Shown piece after piece: positions 26,150 to 36,039 of a stretch of DNA of 64,000 nt; position 1 is the stretch's first letter; each line of letters begins with the position of its first letter. The stretch lies in contig NZ_SRWZ01000008.1 of the NCBI RefSeq assembly GCF_004804355.1, positions 113,546 through 177,545 of the forward strand, in the 5' to 3' direction. The stretch is from Cognatitamlana onchidii (GTDB taxonomy: Bacteria; Bacteroidota; Bacteroidia; Flavobacteriales; Flavobacteriaceae). The notes beneath the pieces were generated by a model. That model made no database searches. It was not told where the DNA came from and saw only the letters and a program-made list of their open reading frames with translations. Position numbers and translations under genes: made by a program.

Positions 26150-26617
26150 ATGAAAATATATACACTACATAAAAAACAAAAGCTGCCAATTAGTATGGAT
26201 GAGGCTTGGGACTTCCTGAGTGATCCCAAAAACCTAAAAACAATAACCCCCGATTATATGGGGTTTAACATCCTTTCTGGAGCAGATAGAGCTATGTTTG
26301 CTGGGCAAATTATTCAATACATCGTAACTCCTGTTCTGGGTATAAAAACAAAATGGGTTACCGAAATAACCCACTGCATAGATAAATCATATTTTGTAGA
26401 TGAGCAGCGTTTTGGTCCATATGCATTATGGCATCATAAACATTTCATAAAACCAATTAAAAACGGCGTTGAAATGGAAGACATTATCGACTATAAAATA
26501 CCTTTTGGCTTTCTTGGCCAATTGGCGCATCCTATATTAGTTAAACCCAAGCTCGAAGAAATTTTTAATTACAGAACTAAAAAGCTTGAAGACATTTTTG
26601 GCAAATACGAACTATGA
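26150..26617 (+). CDS. SRPBCC-domain lipid/ligand-binding-type protein
   Basis: 155 residues of START/Bet v1-like fold: MKIYTLHKKQKLPISMDEAWDFLSDPKNLKTITPDYMGF opens with the typical first strand and helix pair, and the end YRTKKLEDIFGK is the long C-terminal helix. The cavity is expected to bind a hydrophobic ligand, but no catalytic residues are evident. Similar SRPBCC genes sit beside photolyase genes in other light-regulated clusters. The stop overlaps the photolyase start by four bases (ATGA), so the two are translationally coupled. Confidence 0.85.
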   Translation: MKIYTLHKKQKLPISMDEAWDFLSDPKNLKTITPDYMGFNILSGADRAMFAGQIIQYIVTPVLGIKTKWVTEITHCIDKSYFVDEQRFGPYALWHHKHFIKPIKNGVEMEDIIDYKIPFGFLGQLAHPILVKPKLEEIFNYRTKKLEDIFGKYEL

Positions 26618-27918
26618 AGCAAAAAATAAATATTTTTTGGTTTAGACGAGATTTAAGATTTGACGATAACAAAGGACTAAATGATGCTCTACAGGGAAAT
26701 TACCCTGTATTGCCAATTTTTATTTTCGACTCTAACATACTGTCTAAACTTCCTAAAAACGATGCTCGAGTAGGCTTCATACATGATACCATCTCTAACA
26801 TGAACACCTTTCTTCAGACAGGCTTTGGTAAATCTATAGCCATGTTTCATGATGAACCTAAAAACGTTTATAAGCGGTTAATTAATCAATTCGACATTCA
26901 AACGGTTTATACAAATCATGACTATGAACCTTATGCCTTAAAAAGAGATCAGGAGATTGATGGGTTATTGAAAGATTACAAAATTTCATTTAAGAGCTTT
27001 AAAGATCAAGTAGTTTTTGAAAAAAACGATATTGTAAAGGCTGACGGAACACCCTACGTGGTCTACACACCATACATGAAAAAATGGAAAGAACAGTTTC
27101 GCAAGAAAGATTTAGATAGTGCAGCGTCATCCCAATACCTACAAAACTTTATAAGCTTAAGAAATTTACCTTTCTTGAGCTTAAACGATCTTGGTTTTAC
27201 AAAATCCAATCAATCTATTGCTCCTTATACCGTAACACCCGATCTTATACAACAATATGAAGAGACCAGAAACTTCCCTTCTAAAGATGCCACTTCAAAA
27301 CTAGGTCCGCATTTAAGATTTGGTACAGTGAGTATAAGAAAAATGATGGCAAAAGCCATATCCGAAAAAAATGAAACATTTTGGCAGGAGCTTATATGGC
27401 GTGAATTTTTCATGCAAATTTTATGGCATTTCCCGCATACCGAGACAAAAAGCTTTAAGTCTAAATATGATAGAATTGAATGGCGTAATAACGAGGCTGA
27501 TTTTAAGGCGTGGTGTGAGGGTAAAACAGGGTATCCTTTGGTCGATGCAGGTATGAGACAACTTAATAGTACTGGATTTATGCATAACCGAGTGCGCATG
27601 CTAGTGGGGAGTTTTTTATGCAAACATTTACTTATCGATTGGCGCTGGGGTGAAGCATATTTTGCTGAAAAACTTCATGATTACGAAATGGCTAGCAACG
27701 TGGGTAATTGGCAATGGGTTGCAGGGAGTGGTGTTGATGCAGCTCCTTACTTTAGAATCTTTAATCCTACCACACAAATCCAAAAATTTGATAAACAATT
27801 GGACTATATCAAAACATGGGTTCCAGAGTTTCAAGAACTCACCTACCCACTTCCTATTGTAGATCATAAATTTGCTCGAGAACGCTGTTTAGAAACCTAT
27901 AAAAAAGCTCTAAACTAA
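26614..27918 (+). CDS. phrB: Class I-type deoxyribodipyrimidine photolyase
   Basis: 434 residues. The canonical photolyase signature is intact: INIFWFRRDLRFDDNKG at the start, GTVSIRKMM, WQELIWREFFMQIL, GYPLVDAGMRQLNSTGFMHNRVRM, and ASNVGNWQWVAGSGVDAAPYFRIFNP (about 362-387), with the Asn next to flavin N5. It repairs cyclobutane pyrimidine dimers using light, FAD and an antenna. Of the four homologues in the island this is the one best supported as a CPD photolyase. Last gene of the island, followed at once by a strong terminator. Confidence 0.95.
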   Translation: MKQKINIFWFRRDLRFDDNKGLNDALQGNYPVLPIFIFDSNILSKLPKNDARVGFIHDTISNMNTFLQTGFGKSIAMFHDEPKNVYKRLINQFDIQTVYTNHDYEPYALKRDQEIDGLLKDYKISFKSFKDQVVFEKNDIVKADGTPYVVYTPYMKKWKEQFRKKDLDSAASSQYLQNFISLRNLPFLSLNDLGFTKSNQSIAPYTVTPDLIQQYEETRNFPSKDATSKLGPHLRFGTVSIRKMMAKAISEKNETFWQELIWREFFMQILWHFPHTETKSFKSKYDRIEWRNNEADFKAWCEGKTGYPLVDAGMRQLNSTGFMHNRVRMLVGSFLCKHLLIDWRWGEAYFAEKLHDYEMASNVGNWQWVAGSGVDAAPYFRIFNPTTQIQKFDKQLDYIKTWVPEFQELTYPLPIVDHKFARERCLETYKKALN

Positions 27919-27942
27919 GACTAAAAAAAACTTGTTAAAACT

Positions 27943-27972
27943 AAAAAAGCAAGCGTTTCAGCTTGCTTTTTT
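27943..27972. terminator. Bidirectional terminator ending the photolyase island
   Basis: A perfect 12-base-pair stem (AAAAAAGCAAGC with its exact complement) and a six-base loop, with T runs on both strands. It serves the photolyase island on plus and the tRNA-Tyr on minus. Confidence 0.9.
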
Positions 27973-27973
27973 G

Positions 27974-28055
<82 letters not shown>

Positions 28056-28110
28056 AAAACCGATCGCAAATATATTATTGTTCTTGTAGTCTACAAAATA
28101 AATTTTCAAA

Positions 28111-30834
28111 TTAAATTTCATACCTAATTCTCAGCGTTAGAAACCTAGGTTGAATCAAGTATTCTGTCGTAAAAACAGAAACGTTATTATTTCCATTACG
28201 AATATTAGAATTGGTATCTAATAAGTTAGTACCCTTAATTTGGTACTCCCATTTTGAGTCTTTATGCTTCCTATAGGATAATGAGGCGTCCCATATTTTA
28301 AATACTTGAGGCGAACCGTTTGGATTGCTTTGACTATTGTATGTGAAATTCGTTAAAAATGTAAACGATTTCCAAATATAGGCATCAAATCGAGCGCGCG
28401 GTGCATGCGTTATAAATTGAGTGGTCCTCCCACCTTGCTTATTATCATTTACCCCATAACTATAAGACACTCTAAAATTTGGAGCCTCTCTAAAGTTTGA
28501 GCGTATTTCTGGGGTATAGCTTTGACGATAATTCTCGTTTAAGGATCGTCTTCCTTGTACTATTTGATTAAACTTACTGTAGTTGAAACTTGCTCTAAAG
28601 CTTCCTCGAATTTTCCCAAAGGTTCTTTGAATGCGCCCATTAGCACTTAAGGACTCGTCTGCAAAGTCCGAGTTAAAAAAGGTATTGGTACGTATTACGC
28701 TATCAAAATTTGATAGCGTTCTTATCTGCCCTATGGTATTAGTATAATTAACTCTTGCAAATACATTTGTGTAATTAAACAAATTAAAGCTTCTATAAAA
28801 CAAACTCAAATTGTTAGTTAAGGCATTCTCTAAACGTGGATTACCAATTTGTATACTACTAAAGTTATTTAAAACAATTCCTCTAGCTAATCGAGTAACA
28901 TCTGTAAACTGATTTCTCATGTTATATCTAAAGGTTAAACTCTCACTCTTTTTAAACTGAATTCTAGTTTCAAAATCTGGTAAAAGCCTAAAAAAGTTAT
29001 CTGTAAACGTTTCCCCTAACTGGTTGTTAGAGTTGCCATAAGCATGGGCTGACAACCCAGGCGTAAATGTAAACTTACCTAACCTTAGCCTATAATGTAT
29101 TCCTAAATAAACATCGCTAAACTTATAAGCAACATCATTTTCACTTAAGCCATCATTAATGGTTGGTATGGGAACAAATACAGAATCATCGTCAAGAACC
29201 TGAAAGATATTCGAGTTAAAATCTTGACGACTTAAAATACTTCCAAAAGTAAAATTTAGGTTGCTAATACTATTAAGTATGTTCCAATAATCCAATTTAG
29301 CATCTAACTGATTGGTTTTAATACGTCTATCTTGATTAATATCGTAACCTGTTTGATTTAGGTCTAAACCTAATCGTTCGGCCGTATTCATATAAGCCAC
29401 CTTATCCTCTAAAAATGCGTTATAAAATGGATCTTCATCTTGCAATAAATGAACAGCTTCAAACGCAAAAATATTCTTGTCGTTTAAGGTGTAATAATAC
29501 TTAAGATTTTGACTGATACTATATGGTGAATTCTCTTCAAATTGAGTTGTTCTTCCGATTACTGAAGACACTAAGTTTCTATCTTGCGATTCTTGCGTAA
29601 TTCTTCCTAAAACATCGTACTCTAGCTGATTATCGACATTGGGTTTATATGATGCACTTAGTTTTGCCAAGCCTACATCAGATCTTTGCCTAGTCGATTC
29701 TATGGTTTCTTCATCTGGTATACCCAATTCTGGGTCGGTGTAGGTTACCGAGTTCAGCTCTACCAAATCTATTCTACTACTATTAAAAATTCCAAAACCA
29801 CTAATATCTAATGCCTGATTGGGTGAATAACTAAAATTACTAGCAGCCATTTTATTAACAATATCTTGAGCTCTATTATTTTGTGTAGCCAGAAATCCTA
29901 AACTATTATCACCAAGATTTAAATTAGTTCCACTAGAAGAACTTGGTGCTCTAAAACCACCACCAAAACCTCTTAAATCCCCTCTTGAAAGTGCTGGCTC
30001 TCCAGTATTATTTAAATCCCCTAAAAAGTTAATACTGTACTTAGGGTTGTAATAAAATAACTTAGGTTGCACAATATACAAAGGGTTGTCTGGTGCAGCC
30101 CCACCACCAGCTAATACATTTCCAAACCAGAAATTCTTTTTACCCTCTTTTAACTTTATATTTATGGCATAGTTATCCTGATTATTTTGAACACTACTAA
30201 GCTGAGCTACCTCTGTGTAGTTTTTAAGAACCTGAACCTTATCTACGGCATTTGAAGGTATATTTTTTACTCCCAATTTTGTATCCCCATCAAAAAAGTC
30301 TTTTCCATCAACCATAAGCTTACTAACACGTTGTCCCTCTACTTCTATCTGTCCATCGTCATTAACCTCCACCCCTGGTAACTTTTCTAGAATATCCTCT
30401 AACTTACGTTCAGTTCCATTTTTAAAGGAGTCTGCATTATAAATTAGTGTATCCCCTTTTATTGTTACAGGCATTTCGTAAGTAATCTCCACAGCGTCCA
30501 ATGCATTATCTGGCCTCATAATAATATCTCTAACAAGGTTCTCTGTTGTAGTTTCTATATTGGCTTCATAGGTTTTCATACCTATATAGCTTACCTGAAG
30601 TTTGTATTTAGAGTTTTTACCTAAAGCCAGCGCATACTTACCCTTGTTTGTAGTAATATTATAAGACTCCAAAACGTTAGACTCTAAATTAACAGCTATA
30701 ACATTAGCCAATTCTAAAGGCTGACCAATACTGTCTTTTACTACCCCCTCCAACTTAACTTGAGAAAACCCAATGGCCGAAATAAAGAAAATTAGTAAGG
30801 TAGCCTTTGGTTTTATATATAAATTCATGTACAA
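28111..30834 (-). CDS. Outer-membrane beta-barrel (TonB-receptor-like) protein
   Basis: 907 residues. The signal peptide ends near GFSQ (residue 24). A CarboxypepD_reg-like domain begins VKLEGVVKDSIGQPLELANV, then a plug-like domain with ERKLEDILEKLPGVEVNDDG and VDGKDFFDGD, then a long 'outer membrane beta-barrel family' barrel ending in aromatic RYEI. It differs from classical TonB receptors but is common in Bacteroidota. Two GLPGLI-family genes lie directly upstream in the same direction, the closest only nine bases away, suggesting an operon. Cargo unknown. Met3 is an alternative start. Confidence 0.88.
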   Translation of the reverse strand: MYMNLYIKPKATLLIFFISAIGFSQVKLEGVVKDSIGQPLELANVIAVNLESNVLESYNITTNKGKYALALGKNSKYKLQVSYIGMKTYEANIETTTENLVRDIIMRPDNALDAVEITYEMPVTIKGDTLIYNADSFKNGTERKLEDILEKLPGVEVNDDGQIEVEGQRVSKLMVDGKDFFDGDTKLGVKNIPSNAVDKVQVLKNYTEVAQLSSVQNNQDNYAINIKLKEGKKNFWFGNVLAGGGAAPDNPLYIVQPKLFYYNPKYSINFLGDLNNTGEPALSRGDLRGFGGGFRAPSSSSGTNLNLGDNSLGFLATQNNRAQDIVNKMAASNFSYSPNQALDISGFGIFNSSRIDLVELNSVTYTDPELGIPDEETIESTRQRSDVGLAKLSASYKPNVDNQLEYDVLGRITQESQDRNLVSSVIGRTTQFEENSPYSISQNLKYYYTLNDKNIFAFEAVHLLQDEDPFYNAFLEDKVAYMNTAERLGLDLNQTGYDINQDRRIKTNQLDAKLDYWNILNSISNLNFTFGSILSRQDFNSNIFQVLDDDSVFVPIPTINDGLSENDVAYKFSDVYLGIHYRLRLGKFTFTPGLSAHAYGNSNNQLGETFTDNFFRLLPDFETRIQFKKSESLTFRYNMRNQFTDVTRLARGIVLNNFSSIQIGNPRLENALTNNLSLFYRSFNLFNYTNVFARVNYTNTIGQIRTLSNFDSVIRTNTFFNSDFADESLSANGRIQRTFGKIRGSFRASFNYSKFNQIVQGRRSLNENYRQSYTPEIRSNFREAPNFRVSYSYGVNDNKQGGRTTQFITHAPRARFDAYIWKSFTFLTNFTYNSQSNPNGSPQVFKIWDASLSYRKHKDSKWEYQIKGTNLLDTNSNIRNGNNNVSVFTTEYLIQPRFLTLRIRYEI

Positions 30835-30842
30835 TAGGTTAA

Positions 30843-31688
30843 TTACCTTCTTCCTCTTCTAAAATTTTCACGCATTTCTTGATACTTCTTAGTAGCGATA
30901 TCGACATACTCCTCTTTTGAAACCTCTTTCCCTCGATTAGGTTGCTTTATCGCAAGCTTTTCTTTTGGGTTTAAAACTATTTTCGAACATAGTATGGTGG
31001 TGTTAGCTGTGTTTATTTCCAAAATCAAGCCTGGAAGTCCCCAATAATCACCTGGTCCTTGATTAACAGGAATCTGCATGGTATACCAAGCAACCACTTG
31101 CTCTGCCATTGGCTCATCATTTTCCTCCTTGTTGCTTTCGATATCTGAATTTGAATCCTCACCGTTTGGGGCTCTTCTTAAACTACTCACATCAAAATCG
31201 GCCCAATCCTTTATTGCAGTTGCCTTAAAGCAAGTATAAGTTCCAATTTGCTTGGTTTCCCCTGTTATTTTCCACTGTAATTGAGGCAAGGTATCCATTA
31301 TTAAAAATAGTTTTCCGAAGAGCTCATGCTCACTAAGAAGGTCTTTCGTTTTAACGTTCTTATACTTAACTCCATCAATAGCCCCAGACATTATAGCACT
31401 AAAACGCCCACCTCTTCCTTGATTTGGAGCTTCTAATTCTTCCTTTACTTTATAGATCGATTCTAACCTATTAAAACTTAGAACATATGTTTTTTCGAAC
31501 ATGGTTTTTAAGCGTTCTGCCATACGCTTTTTTTGATCTTCAGTCATATCCGGTCTTCCAAACTGACTCATATCAACATCTGTTTTTGACATATAATAAG
31601 CTGTTCCCTGAAAATCCTGCGCGAATAAAAAACCCGTAAAAAGAAAAACAATGAAAAAACGACTCAATTTTAGAGCATAGTTTACCAT
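30843..31688 (-). CDS. GLPGLI family protein, copy 1
   Basis: About 281 residues from the Met preceding VNYALKLSRFF, whose hydrophobic stretch ending in FAQ is a good signal peptide. An in-frame upstream ATG at 31727 would add 13 residues before it and is less likely. The namesake motif is present as WGLPGLILEI, with the typical FEKTYVLSFN and GTYTCFKA segments. Family function is unknown. GLPGLI genes regularly accompany outer-membrane barrel genes, as here. It is collinear with copy 2 upstream. Confidence 0.9.
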   Translation of the reverse strand: MVNYALKLSRFFIVFLFTGFLFAQDFQGTAYYMSKTDVDMSQFGRPDMTEDQKKRMAERLKTMFEKTYVLSFNRLESIYKVKEELEAPNQGRGGRFSAIMSGAIDGVKYKNVKTKDLLSEHELFGKLFLIMDTLPQLQWKITGETKQIGTYTCFKATAIKDWADFDVSSLRRAPNGEDSNSDIESNKEENDEPMAEQVVAWYTMQIPVNQGPGDYWGLPGLILEINTANTTILCSKIVLNPKEKLAIKQPNRGKEVSKEEYVDIATKKYQEMRENFRRGRR

Positions 31689-31856
31689 GGTGAGTAATGA
31701 ATTTTGGTTTAGAGTATAGCAACACATATGTAAAGCTAGTTGTTAGACTCGCCTCAACGTATTACGTTTAATCGTATATTCTTAAAAATATGTTAAACTA
31801 TCTCGTTTTCCTCAGTAGAACATGGCACCTAGTTTCCTGCCAAATAGATTCCAAGT

Positions 31857-32708
31857 TTATCTTCGCCCACTCCTATTTTTTCTAAACTCCTTCATTTTGT
31901 CTGTAATAATAGTTTTGTACTCCCTTCGAGTAACTTCTTTCCCTTTGGTGGGAATTTTTAAGTCGTCTTTTTCACCGGGGTTTATAACAATTTTATTACA
32001 TAACAAAGTCGTATTTCCTGCACTAACTTCCAAAATTAGTCCAGGAAGCCCTGTATAGTCACTTGGCCCTTGACTTACAGGGATCTGTGGCGTGTACCAA
32101 GCAACCACCTCGACCATATCATCGCTAGGGGTTTGCTCCGCTTTATGTAAAGCATCTGGTTTTTTTATAGTATCTGTCTTATTTTCAACCTCTCGCCTCA
32201 ATTCACCCCATGAGAAATTATACCATGACAAATCAAATTTGGGCCTTAAACAGGTTGCCTTAAAACATGTATACGCACCAATTTTTTTTGTTTCTGTTCC
32301 CATAGTCCATAATATGGTTTGTAAGGTATCTTTAACCAAAAAAACTTTACCATAGAACTCCTGGTTTTGTATAAACGCTTTAGTCTTTATATTCTTGTAT
32401 TGAGTTCCTGGTGTAAAATTTTTACCCCAAGAATCTGTTGCTCCAGAAATAGCATCGAGCTTAACCTCCTCTTTGTATGTTGAAGCTACTTGATTAAAAG
32501 CTAAAACATATGTTTTCTCGAGCCTATTTTTAAGCCGTTCTGCAATTTGCTTTTTTTGTTGTTCACTCATTTTAGCTCCCCATCTACCTAAATCCATAGG
32601 GGTTTTAGAAAAGTAATAGGCTTTTCCTTGAAATTCTTGCGCCTTAATTATGCAAACCATAAAAAAGGAAAAAAGAAAGATAAAAGATCTCTTTAAGCTT
32701 AAATTCAT
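31857..32708 (-). CDS. GLPGLI family protein, copy 2
   Basis: 283 residues with a signal peptide ending in IKAQ. It shares TYVLAFN, GAYTCFKA, VVAWYTPQIPVSQGPSDY and TGLPGLILEV with copy 1, so the two are tandem paralogues. The 168-base gap between them is mostly AT-rich and holds no gene. A minus-strand TATATTTG box at 32732-32739 lies 24 bases before the start codon and is a good promoter candidate for the operon. Both copies end in a basic FRxxRxGRR tail. Confidence 0.9.
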   Translation of the reverse strand: MNLSLKRSFIFLFSFFMVCIIKAQEFQGKAYYFSKTPMDLGRWGAKMSEQQKKQIAERLKNRLEKTYVLAFNQVASTYKEEVKLDAISGATDSWGKNFTPGTQYKNIKTKAFIQNQEFYGKVFLVKDTLQTILWTMGTETKKIGAYTCFKATCLRPKFDLSWYNFSWGELRREVENKTDTIKKPDALHKAEQTPSDDMVEVVAWYTPQIPVSQGPSDYTGLPGLILEVSAGNTTLLCNKIVINPGEKDDLKIPTKGKEVTRREYKTIITDKMKEFRKNRSGRR

Positions 32709-32870
32709 GATTAAATATTTTTTTTGTTTAACAAATATACCTAAAAATAAAACAAAATAATTTTATAAACTAACGATAGTTAGTATATTCCCAACCAGAA
32801 CTAACTAAAGTATCTCTGAAATAAAATTCTTCATTAAAATCTAATTTCGTTTTTGTATTTTTCAAAGCAA

Positions 32871-33650
32871 ATGAAACATGTCCTATTTACTTGCTGCCTT
32901 GCTCTGCAAATTTTAACCGCTCAAAACAACGTTGAGGCCAAGCTTATTAAATCTTACGACGTCAATGATGAAACCATTATTTCCTTTGATAATTTTGGAC
33001 GTGCATATTTTATAAAAGATAATGTTTTTTATATCAAAACGAGTCCGGTTAACCTTAGCTATAATAACTTCCAACTCGGAAATCTCACCTCCATAAACAC
33101 ATTCAATCCTTTAAAAATAAATCTGTTTTACAAAGATTTCAACACCGTAATTATTTTAGATAACCGGCTTGCAGAAATTTATAAAATTGATTTTAATAGG
33201 ATGTCCCCATATATAAATGTTTCGCATGTATCAACTGGAAATGATAATACTCTTTGGGTTTTTAACCAAGATTTACAGCGCCTTGAACTTTTTGATTATA
33301 AGTCGCAAACAACGCGAGCTCAAATAGTCCCTGTACAAAGCTATCCCTTAGATTTGGTTAGTAATTTTAATTACTGTTGGTTACTTACCGAAAAGTATTT
33401 GTTCATGTATAACTACTTTGGACGCTTAGTTAAAAAAATTGAAAATAACGGCTATACGGAGATTTCTCAGTATAACGAAAACGTAATTTTGAAAAAAAAT
33501 GACAAGCTATACTATCTAGGAAAAAATGAAGATATCATAAGGCAAATACAAACTCCAAATTTAAGCATAAATGCATTTTTTGTAACGAATGAAACCTTGT
33601 ATATTTACAACGATGAAACCTTACAACAATATCAATTAAAGACAAACTAA
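32871..33650 (+). CDS. Exported beta-propeller-like unknown protein
   Basis: 259 residues from the ATG at 32871. A TTG six codons upstream was rejected because the signal peptide MKHVLFTCCLALQILTAQ starts at the ATG. The remainder shows short repeated beta blades (NTLWVFNQDLQRLELFD, NYCWLLTEKYLFMYN, ETLYIYNDETLQQY), consistent with a small beta propeller. No motif assigns a function. It is followed after three bases by the deoxynucleoside kinase on the same strand, a pairing that may be an operon. Confidence 0.75.
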   Translation: MKHVLFTCCLALQILTAQNNVEAKLIKSYDVNDETIISFDNFGRAYFIKDNVFYIKTSPVNLSYNNFQLGNLTSINTFNPLKINLFYKDFNTVIILDNRLAEIYKIDFNRMSPYINVSHVSTGNDNTLWVFNQDLQRLELFDYKSQTTRAQIVPVQSYPLDLVSNFNYCWLLTEKYLFMYNYFGRLVKKIENNGYTEISQYNENVILKKNDKLYYLGKNEDIIRQIQTPNLSINAFFVTNETLYIYNDETLQQYQLKTN

Positions 33651-33653
33651 GAT

Positions 33654-34268
33654 ATGCATATTGCTGTTGCCGGAAATATTGGTGCTGGAAAAACAACTCT
33701 AACCAAACTACTTGCAAAACATTATAAATGGGAAGCCCAATTAGAAGATGTGGTTGATAACCCCTATTTGGATGACTTCTATAACCAAATGGCACGTTGG
33801 AGCTTTAATTTACAAGTTTACTTTTTAAATAGTAGGTTTCGTCAAGTACTACAAATTAGGCAAAGTGGTAAAGATATTATTCAGGATCGAACCATTTATG
33901 AAGATGCGCATATTTTCGCACCAAACCTTCATGCTATGGGATTAATGACTAACCGTGATTTTGAAAATTATAAATCGCTTTTTGACTTAATGGAGTCTTT
34001 GGTGCAGGGTCCCGATGTTTTAATCTACTTAAGAAGTTCTATTCCTAATTTAGTCTCGCAGATTCATAAACGTGGTCGTGACTACGAAAACTCCATTAGT
34101 ATTGATTATTTAAGCCGATTAAATGAACGCTACGAAGCTTGGATTCACGGCTATAATAAAGGTAAACTGCTAATTATTGACGTTGACAAATTAAACTTTG
34201 TTGACAACCCCGAAGACTTGGGTAATGTAATTAACACCATTGATGCAGAGATAAATGGTTTGTTTTAA
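33654..34268 (+). CDS. Deoxynucleoside kinase (dNK/dGK-type)
   Basis: 204 residues. The Walker A GNIGAGKT (7-14) opens the chain, the DRTIYEDAHIFA segment holds the typical DRS/ERS-like site, and LRSSIPNLVSQIHKRGRDYENSI is the lid. It phosphorylates deoxynucleosides with ATP for salvage. The exact base preference (dA, dG or dC) cannot be told from sequence reading. The start follows the propeller-like gene by three bases. The next gene converges from the minus strand 12 bases away with no clear hairpin between. Confidence 0.92.
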   Translation: MHIAVAGNIGAGKTTLTKLLAKHYKWEAQLEDVVDNPYLDDFYNQMARWSFNLQVYFLNSRFRQVLQIRQSGKDIIQDRTIYEDAHIFAPNLHAMGLMTNRDFENYKSLFDLMESLVQGPDVLIYLRSSIPNLVSQIHKRGRDYENSISIDYLSRLNERYEAWIHGYNKGKLLIIDVDKLNFVDNPEDLGNVINTIDAEINGLF

Positions 34269-34280
34269 TAACGAATATAC

Positions 34281-36023
34281 TTAGTTTATTATAAATCGAT
34301 TAAAAGACTCCTTTGTTTTTAGCACATATATACCATTTGAAAAATTGCTAAGGTCTATAGTGGTTTTATTTGTATCTACTTGTTCAAAATGAAGTAATTT
34401 ACCTAAGGTATCAAAAATTTTAACTTCTCCAATAATACTTTCGCTTTTCTCTAAATTCAATAAACCTTGACTTGGAACTGGATATAGTTTTAGGGTATCA
34501 TTTCTAAAATGTATCTTCCCTATAGATAAGGTCTCTAAAGCACCAAAACCTATAGTGAGTCCAACATTTGAAAGGTCATATGGTCCAACGGTCCCGTTGG
34601 CACCAAATTCTTCCGCTCCGGCATCAAAATCTTCTTCTCTATCTCCATACAAAATATCTTTGGTTAAAAATGAATAGGTTCCAACTCCAGCATTAATGGC
34701 TGCACTTGCATTGGCTAATCTATAAAAATCAGATCCACTAACTAACAACCCAGAACTTACTGTTTGGTTTGAATTCTCTCCATTTGTTAAGTCCCAATCG
34801 CCATCTTGCGTAATATTGCCTTCGTATAATGAAGTTCCTGTCGGAGCGGTAACTTCTTGAAAGGCATTGATATCAGAATTTAAAATGATGTTATTGGCTA
34901 CAATTAGATTCTCTGGCGCCAGAGTTGCACCACTTAAACTAGTCCCTATTCTGATAGCTAAATCACAATTTACGAGTGTATTATTTACAATCTGAACATT
35001 TTTAACTTGATAATATCCATTAAGAGGAGAATCTTCTATACCATTCATAACATTTATACCTCCTGTGGTACTTGAACCTGATCCATTTGGTTTTCTATAC
35101 CTGAGTCCTTCAAAATAATTATTATAAACTTTATGATCTTCTCCAATAACTCTTACACCTCCAGAAAATGAATTGTTATTTCCAAAAAAATAGTTCCCAT
35201 AAACCTCGGTATTATTACCATGTCTTAAAGTTAAAGTGCCCTGATAATCTCTAAAGGTGTTATTATAGTATTTATTGCTTCCACACTTGTTCGAAATTAT
35301 TTCTACTTCACCTGACCAATTGTTAAAAAAGTTATCATAAACCTCGGTAAATGAATCAGAAAGCGATGTAGAACTTACGCCTATTCTTATGGCATCTTGG
35401 TCGTTAAGCCCATTTATATTGCCTCCTACAGGAATCCTATCTGCAAAATAATTATGATGAATTTTAGAGTAATCTGGTGTTCCGTTATTATGATTATCAT
35501 TTATAATACTGCCTACGCCATTTTTACCTAAAAAAGAGCTATAACTCACTTCATTATAAGCTCCATAAATAATAATCCACTTAAAAACGGCTTCCTCTTG
35601 GCTTACTGTTCCATTGTATGCATTAATTTTGATATTCCGAACATGGCAATTAAAACAATCGTTATTACTGGTATCCCTAAATTCTATAATGGGCTCAATT
35701 CTATCACCACTAGAAATAAGACCTGAGGCATTTTGAAAAACAATACCTTCAAATATAATATATGAACCACCCAAACTTATGTTTGCTCGTCCTTCAAAAA
35801 ACACCTTACCGGGATTTTGCGCTTTGATAATACATGGACGGTCTTCCGTTGCATTAACATTTATAGATATCTGTAAGTTGTCCCAAGTACCATCGGTCAA
35901 CTCAATAATAGTTCCTGCTTTAGCATTATTAATGGCGTCTTGAAGTTCTGTTTTAGAGCTTACTATCTGCCCACTTACACTAACTACAAACAATAAAATA
36001 ACTAAGGAAATACAATTCTTCAT
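34281..36023 (-). CDS. PL6 family polysaccharide lyase (alginate-lyase-like), T9SS-secreted
   Basis: 580 residues. The signal peptide ends in VSGQ. A right-handed beta-helix of the chondroitinase-B/PL6 type carries the catalytic Lys246 (ISNKCG) and Arg267 (LTLRHG), 21 residues apart as in chondroitinase B (250 and 271). The last 75 residues (LKLYPVPSQGLLNLE...GIYVLKTKES) are a type 9 secretion sorting domain, so the enzyme should be exported to the surface or medium. Alginate is the usual PL6 substrate and dermatan is possible. No SusC/SusD pair is next to it, so it stands outside a classic polysaccharide locus. It is preceded by a clear promoter with twin palindromes. Confidence 0.9.
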   Translation of the reverse strand: MKNCISLVILLFVVSVSGQIVSSKTELQDAINNAKAGTIIELTDGTWDNLQISINVNATEDRPCIIKAQNPGKVFFEGRANISLGGSYIIFEGIVFQNASGLISSGDRIEPIIEFRDTSNNDCFNCHVRNIKINAYNGTVSQEEAVFKWIIIYGAYNEVSYSSFLGKNGVGSIINDNHNNGTPDYSKIHHNYFADRIPVGGNINGLNDQDAIRIGVSSTSLSDSFTEVYDNFFNNWSGEVEIISNKCGSNKYYNNTFRDYQGTLTLRHGNNTEVYGNYFFGNNNSFSGGVRVIGEDHKVYNNYFEGLRYRKPNGSGSSTTGGINVMNGIEDSPLNGYYQVKNVQIVNNTLVNCDLAIRIGTSLSGATLAPENLIVANNIILNSDINAFQEVTAPTGTSLYEGNITQDGDWDLTNGENSNQTVSSGLLVSGSDFYRLANASAAINAGVGTYSFLTKDILYGDREEDFDAGAEEFGANGTVGPYDLSNVGLTIGFGALETLSIGKIHFRNDTLKLYPVPSQGLLNLEKSESIIGEVKIFDTLGKLLHFEQVDTNKTTIDLSNFSNGIYVLKTKESFNRFIIN

Positions 36024-36039
36024 AACATATAAATTATCA

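Noticed and set aside
32725..32754. TGTTTAA-N16-TAAAACA, a near copy of the island promoter element, before the minus-strand GLPGLI gene
   Set aside because: One half-site has a mismatch, the sequence is very AT-rich, the distance to the start codon differs, and a separate TATATTTG box explains the promoter.
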